DNA of 6,969 bases. It comes from an uncultured Bacillota bacterium. GTDB lineage: Bacteria > Bacillota_I > Bacilli_A > RF39 > UBA660. Below, one piece after another: positions 1 through 6,949 of this stretch. The position numbers and the translations under genes are program-made. Where the stretch lies: the NCBI GenBank assembly GCA_947179265.1, contig CAMXBB010000076.1, positions 1 to 6,969 of the forward strand, given 5' to 3'. The notes under the pieces were generated by a model. It worked only from the letters and a program-made list of their open reading frames with translations. It was not told the DNA's origin and did no database searches. Each line of letters opens with the position of its first letter. Within the stretch, counting starts at the first letter, position 1.

Positions 1-52
1 GTATTCAAAAAATTGAATTTAGTAATTGCTATGAATAATAAAAAATGCTAAT

Positions 53-77
53 ATTATTATAGGAAGTCTATAATAAT
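53..77. repeat. Perfect 10-bp inverted repeat upstream of gene 1
   Basis: ATTATTATAG (53-62) is followed by the 5-base loop GAAGT (63-67) and the exact reverse complement CTATAATAAT (68-77). The right arm contains TATAAT (69-74), a consensus -10 hexamer. The element could be an operator over the promoter of the gene cluster, or an AT-rich RNA hairpin. It is not a normal terminator, because no T-tract follows. The repeat is directly visible; its role is inferred. Confidence 0.5.
69..74 (+). promoter_or_regulatory. Candidate -10 box (TATAAT) for the three-gene cluster
   Basis: A perfect TATAAT lies 33 bases before the ATG of gene 1, so transcription would start around base 80 and leave a leader of about 28 bases. 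No good -35 box is visible at the expected distance (TGCTAA at 46-51 is poor), and there is no TGn extension. In such AT-rich DNA the hexamer can occur by chance. The case rests on its position, its overlap with the inverted repeat, and a similar GTCTATAAT at 6933-6941. Confidence 0.3.
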
Positions 78-107
78 CGCCAAGTTGTTTAGGAAGAGGT
101 AAGCAGT

Positions 108-2147
108 ATGAATCAATTGAAAAGTAGAAAAGATGCTAGTAAAGCTCGGAATGAAAAGATTATCGGCATAATACTTATCTCATTATTATTTATTAGTGTG
201 GGATATGCCACTTTGAAAACAACTCTTGGAATAGAAGGAGAAATATCCTTTTCTGACAAACAACTATTCGTAAAAATATTAGGACAAACGATGATAGCTT
301 ATAGAGATAATGAAGAAAGTCCATATGTAGCAAATTCTTCAGGAATAAACTTTGCTTATCCTTCTTCTAACTTAAACGGAAAAGGATTATATTTAAAATC
401 CGAGACAAAAGATGATGAAAATCCTGTATATTATTTTAGAGGGAATGTTACTAATAATAATGTTTTATTTGGTGGATCTTGTTGGAAGATAGTAAGAACA
501 ACAGAACAAGGTGGAGTAAAATTAATATACAATGGAAAACCAAAGGATATATATTCCAATGCTCCTCTAGAAAAGACTGATTATGTTGATTTTAAAAATG
601 ATAGTAATCATCCATACACATATGACGCTGAAGCCAAACGATGGTCATCTATTGTACCATCTACATATAATTGCTCATATATCGAATTTAAAGTAAAAGA
701 AAAAGGACGCTATGTTCTTGATTTTAAAGCTAATGAAGATGGTAATAGCTCATATTATGGAGGAATATCAGTAGCAGTTGATATTCCAAATCATCGTTTG
801 GGAAATTTAGATGACCAAAATGTTATAAAAGTTAATAGTGTAGTTACTGGAGACGATATATATCAAGTAGATTTAGGATACTTGTATACTAATAATACGA
901 TAAGGATTTGGTATTCTCCGAATTCTTCTTGCATAGTTGATATAAGTCCGTCACAATCGATATCAATGTCAAAATCTCATGAATTATGGATATCAGAACA
1001 GAGTTCGCAAGATGAATCAAGATCAGTCGCATCATATGAGAGCGGAATTGCTAAGCCTGTTACTAGTGATAAAGATGAACCTATTATAGATCCTGCACCT
1101 TTACCAGACGTTGATGATTTATCATATGAAGAAGAAATTGCAACTTATGCTGATGATAGAAATAATGAATTAGGTATAACTTTTAGTGTTGGAAAGAAAG
1201 ATGTAAAAACTGGTGATTCTTGTGATAACTTTGGTACAGATACTATGTTGCCTCCAATCAAAGAATATAACTCGGAGGACACTGCAATATCCGATGTGGG
1301 ATATATGTACGGAACAAGATATGAGCCTATAAATTGGGAAGATACAAATTATATTTATGGCAGTGATGTTTCATATTCTAACGGAAAATATACATTAGAA
1401 AGTGCAACTACAAGTCCTGATAAAATAAATAATGTTAAAAACAAACATTACACATGTAAGTCGAATGCTACGACTTGTGAAAAAGTTTATTACGTTTATA
1501 GTTCAACTTCTGTTACAGCATATGCTATTGAGTTAACTGGTGGTAAAAAATTAGAGAATATTTTAAGTGATTCATATGTGAGTGATAATTCATCAAAAGT
1601 AAAGAGTTTAATTGATCTTTGGTACACTAATTATTTATCTGAGCAAGAGAGTAAACTAGAAGATGCAGTATGGTGTAATGATCGAAGTATTGCTAGTGGT
1701 GGATATCTTGAAAAAGGTGATGCAACAAAAATCACTTATTTTGGAGCCCATGATACAAGAAAACTTTGGAATTCATCATTAACGCCAGCATTAAAAGATA
1801 GTGATGCTTGTATCAATAAGATTGATAGATATACTGTTAGTGATACAGAAATAGGTAATGGAGCGTTAGATTATCCAATTGGATTATTGACTGCTGATGA
1901 GGCAATAGTGGCTGGTAATATTAATAGTAGTACAACCTATTTAACAAATGGATATGATTATTGGTTATTAACTCCATATCAAAATCTTGATAAATCAGTT
2001 CATGTAACTAAAATCGATCCTAATGGTAATGTAAAAGTAAGTAGTGTATCTACTAAATTATACGTTCGACCATCAATTGTTTTAAATAAGGATATGGTAG
2101 CGACCAGTGGAGATGGAACTGGTAAAAATCCATACGTAGTAGAGTAA
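108..2147 (+). CDS. Exported Cys-containing surface protein, paralogue 1, lacking the camelysin-like domain
   Basis: This is a 679-residue surface protein of unknown function. The ATG is supported by a Shine-Dalgarno sequence, GAAGAGGT (93-100), 7 bases upstream. Residues 1-17 are basic and 18-36 form the only hydrophobic segment, ending in GYATLKTTLGI, a SipW-type-like signal or membrane anchor. Unlike genes 2 and 3, the shared core begins almost at once: GINF (79-82), CWKIVRTTEQGG (125-136), GYMYG (398-402), C450 and C457, LEDAVWCNDR (517-526), DRYTVSD..IGNG (573-585), VRP (653-655), GDG..KNPY (668-676). Between YNG (141-143) and C372 lies a beta-rich insert (about 165-360), itself interrupted by a Ser/Asp/Glu/Pro-rich low-complexity stretch (about 286-351). 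There are eight Cys: six shared by all paralogues, plus C189 and C275. The protein ends just after NPY, with no LPXTG or C-terminal membrane segment. The C-terminal part may belong to a DUF6273/C-type-lectin-like group; that is recalled, not searched. Three in-frame stops (TAA TGA TAA) end the gene. Confidence 0.9.
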   Translation: MNQLKSRKDASKARNEKIIGIILISLLFISVGYATLKTTLGIEGEISFSDKQLFVKILGQTMIAYRDNEESPYVANSSGINFAYPSSNLNGKGLYLKSETKDDENPVYYFRGNVTNNNVLFGGSCWKIVRTTEQGGVKLIYNGKPKDIYSNAPLEKTDYVDFKNDSNHPYTYDAEAKRWSSIVPSTYNCSYIEFKVKEKGRYVLDFKANEDGNSSYYGGISVAVDIPNHRLGNLDDQNVIKVNSVVTGDDIYQVDLGYLYTNNTIRIWYSPNSSCIVDISPSQSISMSKSHELWISEQSSQDESRSVASYESGIAKPVTSDKDEPIIDPAPLPDVDDLSYEEEIATYADDRNNELGITFSVGKKDVKTGDSCDNFGTDTMLPPIKEYNSEDTAISDVGYMYGTRYEPINWEDTNYIYGSDVSYSNGKYTLESATTSPDKINNVKNKHYTCKSNATTCEKVYYVYSSTSVTAYAIELTGGKKLENILSDSYVSDNSSKVKSLIDLWYTNYLSEQESKLEDAVWCNDRSIASGGYLEKGDATKITYFGAHDTRKLWNSSLTPALKDSDACINKIDRYTVSDTEIGNGALDYPIGLLTADEAIVAGNINSSTTYLTNGYDYWLLTPYQNLDKSVHVTKIDPNGNVKVSSVSTKLYVRPSIVLNKDMVATSGDGTGKNPYVVE

Positions 2148-2186
2148 TGATAAATTTATATAATAAAATTCATAGAGATGTAGAAA

Positions 2187-2192
2187 GAAGTG
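2187..2192 (+). promoter_or_regulatory. Ribosome binding site that sets the gene 2 start
   Basis: GAAGTG lies exactly 6 bases before a GTG at 2199. The same hexamer, at the same 6-base spacing, precedes the ATG of gene 3 (4471-4476). The alternative in-frame GTG at 2190 lies inside this hexamer, with only poor purine-rich sequence close upstream. It is therefore better read as part of the ribosome binding site than as the start codon. Confidence 0.6.
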
Positions 2193-2198
2193 AAAGAT

Positions 2199-4442
2199 GT
2201 GAAAAGAATTGATAAAAGAATGACATCAAATAAAAGAAAATTTATTCCTGTATTTCTTATATTGGTATTATTTATAGCATTAGGGTTTGCAGCATTAAGT
2301 GCAACACTAGGAATTAATGGTACTACTGTTGTAGAGATATCATATGATGTACATTTTGAAAATGTCGAAGATGTTGCAGGTGATATGCAAGTAGAAAAAA
2401 GCGCAACTATTAATCCTGATGATGATACGAAGATTGATTTTGCAGTATTACTAACTAAACCAGGAGAATATTATGAGTTTGAAACGGATATCGTAAATAC
2501 AGGAAAACTAGATGCTTATTTGGGTAATATCGAAATACTAGGATTAGATGAAGAAGCTAGTAAGTACCTAGATATATCTTATAGATATACTGATGGCTTC
2601 GTAAACCAATACGATCTTTTAGAAGCTGGAGATACCGCTAGATTAAATGTTATGGTAAAATTCAAATATGATATAGATGCTGTACCTAATGAAGGAACAA
2701 TTTATAATCTTAGTCTTGATTTAACATATGTTCATAACAATGGTAGAGGTATTGAGAGAGAGAAAGGTGGTATATATTTCGAACCTTTTAATTCTTTTGC
2801 ATATATGGATAATAAACCAAGTAGATATGTTACAGAAGAAAATGGAATTAATTTTGGATATGCATCATCGTCCTACAATGGTAGAGGATTATATATAAGA
2901 AGTGGAACAGAAAATGATCCATATCCAATATACTATTATCGTGGTGAAGTTAATAATAATCATGTTGTTTTCGCTGATTATTGTTGGAGAATCGTTCGAA
3001 CTACTGAAAAAGGTGGAATAAAGTTAATATACGATGGAAATCCAGAAATGATTCGTTCCATTGGAGATCCTATTGATTTTACAATGTATAATATTCTATC
3101 AAATGATTTTGATGAAACATATGAATTTGATAACAATACAAAGTCGTGGATGGTTCAAACAAAACAAAAAAATATTGAAAAAGTTTTTAGGTTTAACGTA
3201 AAAGCTGATGGTGAGTACTACTTATCATATAATATGGTTGATTTTATGGGAGATGGTTATGCAGGAATATGTATTGGTGAAGATTATTGTGTCGACTTTG
3301 CTAATGGAAATTTAGAAACTATAGGTTTAGGTGAGTTGACAAAAAATGATATTATTGAGGCATATTATTATAAGGAATCAAATTATTCAACGGACTCTAT
3401 GAATGATACTATTTCTTTTAGTTTACTTAATACTACTGATAATTTAGTACCCAAATGTTCAAATAGCGGATATGATTCGGTGATTTCAAATGATGGTATA
3501 AGTGCTTTTAAATATAATTCATTTAGCGATAGTCTAGCAGATATAGGGTATATGTATGGAGAAAAAATAAATTATACAACATGGAGCAATACTTCGTTTA
3601 TTTATGCTGATGATGTTTTATGGAATGGGGCAACATATACTTTGATAAATCCTACTTCTACTGCATCTACATTGTCAAACGTACCGACTAAGCATTATAC
3701 ATGCAAACAAGCATCAAGTGGAACATGTACAACTGCTTTTTATGCATATGGCGCATCTGGAATAAACAATAGCACTATATATGGTATTAGCCTTTCAAAT
3801 GGACGAACAATTGATGATATTCTAACTTCCTCTTTTAGGAATGAAAATGACTCGATTTTAAAGAGTACAATTGACTATTGGTTTGAAATGTCATTGACTA
3901 ATAAAGTTGATAAAACAAAAAAAGACTATCAAAATTATTTAGAAGATGCTGTGTGGTGTAATGATAGAACTATAACTAGTGGTGGCTTTGCTGAGAATGG
4001 TAGTCCTTTGAGTTTAACATATTTTGGTGCGTCAGGAAATAGGAAATTAAATTTCAATTCCGTTGCGAATCCAGCTGTAAAAGATGATATTGCGTGTCCG
4101 AATAAAAACGATCGCTTTACGGTTAGTGATACTATAACTGGAAATGGTAAGCTGAAATATAAAGTTGGCACAATTACTGCTGACGAGACCAGCTTAGCTG
4201 GTATAGCTTCTAATGGGTATGCTCGTAATGTATATTTAAATATAGGAACTTCATATTGGGTTATGACTCCTTATTATAATCCTAATCCATATAGTAGTTA
4301 TTTGTTTTATATTTGGCATGATAGCATGAGTTATACCTATTCTACAAGTACATCAGGCGTACGTCCTTCAGTAGTAATTAAAAATAATATTAAATTTTCT
4401 AAGGGTGATGGCACTACACTAAATCCCTTTATTATTGATTAG
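2199..4442 (+). CDS. Exported Cys-containing surface protein, paralogue 2, with camelysin/TasA-like domain
   Basis: The protein has 747 residues from GTG 2199, or 750 from the in-frame GTG 2190; the start was chosen by ribosome binding site spacing. A Lys/Arg-rich start is followed by one hydrophobic segment (about 15-33) ending in GFAALSATLGI. Residues about 43-180 form a beta-rich domain with DVHFENV, then PGEYYEF.TDIVNTGKLDAYL, then LLEAGDTARLNV. This pattern recalls the TasA/camelysin family of SipW-dependent matrix proteins (family known; match inferred). The core follows: GINF (216), CWRIVRTTEKGG (262-273), beta-sandwich-like insert (about 302-412), C420, GYMYG (450-454), C502 and C510, LEDAVWCNDR (581-590), DRFTVSD..TGNG (638-650), VRP (721-723), GDG...NPF (736-744). 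The private pair C358/C364 lies in the insert. No enzyme motif, sortase signal or C-terminal anchor is present. Gene 1 ends 51 bases upstream with no terminator between them, so co-transcription is likely. Confidence 0.9.
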   Translation: MKRIDKRMTSNKRKFIPVFLILVLFIALGFAALSATLGINGTTVVEISYDVHFENVEDVAGDMQVEKSATINPDDDTKIDFAVLLTKPGEYYEFETDIVNTGKLDAYLGNIEILGLDEEASKYLDISYRYTDGFVNQYDLLEAGDTARLNVMVKFKYDIDAVPNEGTIYNLSLDLTYVHNNGRGIEREKGGIYFEPFNSFAYMDNKPSRYVTEENGINFGYASSSYNGRGLYIRSGTENDPYPIYYYRGEVNNNHVVFADYCWRIVRTTEKGGIKLIYDGNPEMIRSIGDPIDFTMYNILSNDFDETYEFDNNTKSWMVQTKQKNIEKVFRFNVKADGEYYLSYNMVDFMGDGYAGICIGEDYCVDFANGNLETIGLGELTKNDIIEAYYYKESNYSTDSMNDTISFSLLNTTDNLVPKCSNSGYDSVISNDGISAFKYNSFSDSLADIGYMYGEKINYTTWSNTSFIYADDVLWNGATYTLINPTSTASTLSNVPTKHYTCKQASSGTCTTAFYAYGASGINNSTIYGISLSNGRTIDDILTSSFRNENDSILKSTIDYWFEMSLTNKVDKTKKDYQNYLEDAVWCNDRTITSGGFAENGSPLSLTYFGASGNRKLNFNSVANPAVKDDIACPNKNDRFTVSDTITGNGKLKYKVGTITADETSLAGIASNGYARNVYLNIGTSYWVMTPYYNPNPYSSYLFYIWHDSMSYTYSTSTSGVRPSVVIKNNIKFSKGDGTTLNPFIID

Positions 4443-4459
4443 TGTTTTTCTAATTAATA
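4433..4459 (+). repeat. Inverted repeat over the gene 2 stop codon
   Basis: TATTGATTAG (4433-4442), which includes the TAG stop, can pair with CTAATTAATA (4450-4459) around the loop TGTTTTT, giving 10 pairs with one G-U. The stem is almost all A-T, and no T-tract follows on the + strand, so it is unlikely to stop transcription. It could be a weak RNA structure at the gene 2/gene 3 junction, or chance in AT-rich DNA. Confidence 0.3.
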
Positions 4460-4470
4460 TATGATGAAAA

Positions 4471-4476
4471 GAAGTG
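4471..4476 (+). promoter_or_regulatory. Ribosome binding site of gene 3
   Basis: GAAGTG, preceded by AAAA, sits 6 bases before the ATG at 4483. The same hexamer and spacing recur before gene 2, so the two junctions share a translation-start layout, possibly kept since duplication. This confirms the gene 3 start. Confidence 0.65.
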
Positions 4477-4482
4477 ATTTAA

Positions 4483-6906
4483 ATGAGTAAGATAAAAAAA
4501 ATTAAATTTGGAAATAAAAAAATAATGAACATTGGTTTTATTTGTTTTTGTTTCATGTTCATAACACTAGGATTTGCGGCACTAGGTGTTACTTTAGGAA
4601 TAAGTGGATTTACTAGAATTGGTAAAATAGTTTTTGATGTTCATTTTGAAAATGTAGTTGAGAGTAATGGCAGTATTGAAACTTTTACTCCTGCTACTAT
4701 TAGAGAAAATGATAAGACAAATATTGATTTTGGATTAAAATTTATAGAGCCAGGTCAATTTTATGAATTCGAGGTAGATATAGTAAATGCAGGTACATTA
4801 GATGCTTATTTATCCAGCTTTGGAGTAGCTGGTCTAAGTGATGATGTTAAAAAGTATTTAGAGTTTTCTTATACGTATGCTGAAGGTTCAGAAATAAAAG
4901 TAAATGATCTTTTAAAAGCAGGAGGCACTGATGTAATAAAGGTAAGAATTGAATTAAAATATGATATAACGTTTGATGATATAAAAGGTGCATCTCTACC
5001 AAATAACCTTACTTTTAATATGAATTATGCACAAGATAATGGTGATGGTGTAGAACATGCTGTTTATTTATATGATAAACTTCTAGCTTCATATACTCAT
5101 ACGGATGAAAATATTTTTACGTATGATTCATATACTAGTGGCTTATTCCTTAATTCCTCAACTACTAATGACCAATATCCTATGGTATATTTTCATGGAG
5201 GTAAAAGTGACTATCCTGGAGAGGTTGGCTTAACTACTTATGCAACAAGTATGCCATCTTCAGAAGATGAACTTAATAATAATATATTATTTGCTGGATA
5301 TTGTTGGAAAATAATAAGAACGACTGAACAAGGTGGGACAAAATTATTATACAACGGGGAACCCAGTATAAATTTTGAGCAATACTTTGAAGAAGAAAAT
5401 GTAGCTAAACTTCCAGATTATATTGTTAAAAATAACAATTCCGATAATCCTTTTGACTTTTCTGAATATAATGAATGGGTAAGTACGAATCACACAGATA
5501 ATTCATCATCTGTTATAGAATTTAGTGTTTCAAGTAATGCATACTACATTCTTGGATATGATATTTATAGCGAGTATAATCACGATTTTGTCACTATTTC
5601 GTTAAATGGAAAACAGATTTCAGAAATGCTTAGTGGGTATGATTACGATAGTGTTGCTTTAGGCTACTTAACTGTAGATGATGTTGTAAAAGTAGAATAT
5701 TCCAAGGATGATTCCGAAGAAGTATATAATGATGATATGGTATATTTTTGGATGATAAAACTTGATTATGAGCCCAAACCTTCTTGCGCAAATTATGGTG
5801 CAGATAGTCAAATCACTGATAATAGGGAAAAATCTCTCCGTGTGTCTAGTAGTAAAACATCTGCTATTGGTGCAGTTATTGAAGATGTATATTCAAGCCC
5901 ATCTATTTATAATTATAACGCTCAATCAATTGCTAGCGTAGGATATATGTATGGAGATATAGATTATGAGCAAGTAGAGTGGGTAGATACCCCATACATT
6001 TATGCTAGCGATGTTTCTTACAATGGTACAACTTATACTTTAGAAAGTCCAACAGAATCTCCAATTTCATTGTGCGAATCAAGTGAACAAAAATATACAT
6101 GCAAGATGGATAAAATTGGAGAATGTAGTGAAGTTTACTATGTATACTATGTTGATTTTGAATATTGTAAATATCCGGCATCTGTAAAAACCGCCGATGA
6201 AGGTAGTATAGATGAAACTAGTAATGTCTATGCAATAAAATTAACTGATGGTAAAACTATTGAAAATTATATAGAAGAATCTTTTAGTAATGATTTAAGT
6301 TCAAATGTAAAAAATACAATTGACAATTGGTTTAGAGAAAATTTAACTAATGAAGTTGATAATGATAAAAAGGATTATCAAGAATACTTAGAAGATGCTA
6401 TATGGTGTAATAATAGAAACATTATTTATGGTGGCTTTCTAAAAGATAGTGAACCGGATGTATCCATTTTTGAAAGTTATTACTACGGCATCAGTCCTAG
6501 AAGTTATAGTACTTATGAAGATGATGGCGACAAAGTTGATTATTCTGAAATAATGAATATGTTATTTTCTTGCCCGAATAAGAATGATAGGTTCACAAAG
6601 AATGATATTATCAACGGAAATGGAGATTTAGATTATCCTGTTGGTATGCTAACTTCTGGCGAGTTTGTTTTGGGCGGAGAGTATTCTTATCTTGCTTCAG
6701 GAAATTATTATTGGACAATGACTCCATTATATGGACCAGGTCCATATAATGAAAGTGGTATGTCCGTCGTTTCAAAATCTGGATACTTAACTAGCTTTTC
6801 TGTAGGCTATGAAGCAGGTGTTCGCCCTGCAATCGTATTAAAGCATGATGTAAAGTTAAAACGTGGAGATGGTTCATTAACTAATCCTTATGAAATTAAG
6901 TATTAA
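4483..6906 (+). CDS. Exported Cys-containing surface protein, paralogue 3, with camelysin/TasA-like domain
   Basis: At 807 residues this is the longest of the three. After KIKKIKFGNKK, a hydrophobic segment (about 15-34) carries C21 and C23 and ends in GFAALGVTLGI. Residues about 46-187 match the gene 2 N-terminal domain: FDVHFENV, PGQFYEFEVDIVNAGTLDAYL-type strand, DLLKAG (142-147). The core then runs: YCWKIIRTTEQGG (273-285), beta-sandwich-like insert (about 320-428), C435, GYMYG (487-491), C540 and C548, LEDAIWCNNR (636-645), CPNKNDRF (697-704), NGNG (711-714), VRP (780-782), GDG..TNPY (796-803). It differs by a longer stretch before CWK (about 239-264), a longer segment before GYMYG (about 445-480), an extra Cys pair C531/C562 bracketing C540/C548, and loss of the GINF motif. 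There is no catalytic motif or sortase signal. Gene 2 ends 40 bases upstream, and a terminator closes the unit, making this the last gene. Function is unknown; a surface, adhesion or matrix role is inferred. Confidence 0.9.
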   Translation: MSKIKKIKFGNKKIMNIGFICFCFMFITLGFAALGVTLGISGFTRIGKIVFDVHFENVVESNGSIETFTPATIRENDKTNIDFGLKFIEPGQFYEFEVDIVNAGTLDAYLSSFGVAGLSDDVKKYLEFSYTYAEGSEIKVNDLLKAGGTDVIKVRIELKYDITFDDIKGASLPNNLTFNMNYAQDNGDGVEHAVYLYDKLLASYTHTDENIFTYDSYTSGLFLNSSTTNDQYPMVYFHGGKSDYPGEVGLTTYATSMPSSEDELNNNILFAGYCWKIIRTTEQGGTKLLYNGEPSINFEQYFEEENVAKLPDYIVKNNNSDNPFDFSEYNEWVSTNHTDNSSSVIEFSVSSNAYYILGYDIYSEYNHDFVTISLNGKQISEMLSGYDYDSVALGYLTVDDVVKVEYSKDDSEEVYNDDMVYFWMIKLDYEPKPSCANYGADSQITDNREKSLRVSSSKTSAIGAVIEDVYSSPSIYNYNAQSIASVGYMYGDIDYEQVEWVDTPYIYASDVSYNGTTYTLESPTESPISLCESSEQKYTCKMDKIGECSEVYYVYYVDFEYCKYPASVKTADEGSIDETSNVYAIKLTDGKTIENYIEESFSNDLSSNVKNTIDNWFRENLTNEVDNDKKDYQEYLEDAIWCNNRNIIYGGFLKDSEPDVSIFESYYYGISPRSYSTYEDDGDKVDYSEIMNMLFSCPNKNDRFTKNDIINGNGDLDYPVGMLTSGEFVLGGEYSYLASGNYYWTMTPLYGPGPYNESGMSVVSKSGYLTSFSVGYEAGVRPAIVLKHDVKLKRGDGSLTNPYEIKY

Positions 6907-6932
6907 GAAGATATTTATCTTCTTTTTATTTT
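6905..6932 (+). terminator. Rho-independent terminator overlapping the gene 3 stop codon
   Basis: AAGAAGAT (6905-6912) pairs perfectly with ATCTTCTT (6917-6924) around the loop ATTT, and T-rich sequence (TTTATTTT, 6925-6932) follows. The stem takes in the last two bases of the TAA stop, so coding sequence and terminator leave no spare bases. This is the only convincing terminator in the window, and it supports a single unit of genes 1-3. Confidence 0.8.
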
Positions 6933-6949
6933 GTCTATAATTCGACAAA
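6930..6949. repeat. Inverted repeat framing a TATAAT after the terminator
   Basis: TTTGTC (6930-6935) and GACAAA (6944-6949) are exact reverse complements separated by TATAATTC, which contains the hexamer TATAAT (6936-6941). It could be an operator and -10 box for a gene to the right of the window, or part of the terminator region. No good -35 box is seen (ATTTAT at 6913-6918). Bases 6941-6949 read TTTGTCGAA on the - strand, which fits a Spo0A box. Confidence 0.4.

Noticed and set aside
1..51. Possible C-terminal end of an upstream gene (frame 1 open to TAA at 49-51, frame 3 open to TAA at 36-38).
   Set aside because: Too short to judge. Two frames are equally open, and neither tail looks like the GDG..NPY end of the family.
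2150..2159. Self-palindrome ATAAATTTAT after gene 1 as a terminator.
   Set aside because: It has no loop, is all A-T and is not followed by a T-tract.
2159..2164. TATAAT between genes 1 and 2 as an internal promoter.
   Set aside because: No -35 box at the expected distance, and this hexamer is frequent in such AT-rich DNA.
3935..4171. A 78-codon open frame on the - strand inside gene 2.
   Set aside because: It lies wholly antisense to the conserved core (LEDAVWCNDR to DRFTVSD) of gene 2, has no independent motif, and is explained as a shadow of that coding sequence.
4461..4490. Nine-codon open frame (ATG ATG AAA ... TAA) overlapping the gene 3 start; also an ATG-TAG start-stop at 2178-2183.
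   Set aside because: Neither has a ribosome binding site of its own, and the first simply covers the gene 3 ribosome binding site. Likely chance in AT-rich sequence.
4543..4551. Cys residues (C21, C23) in the gene 3 hydrophobic segment as a lipoprotein signal.
   Set aside because: The residues before each Cys (FI and CF) do not fit a lipobox, which needs Gly, Ala or Ser at -1.
1980..6819. Diversity-generating retroelement target in the variable C-terminal segments.
   Set aside because: No reverse transcriptase, no template repeat copy and no enrichment of AAY codons in these segments within the window.
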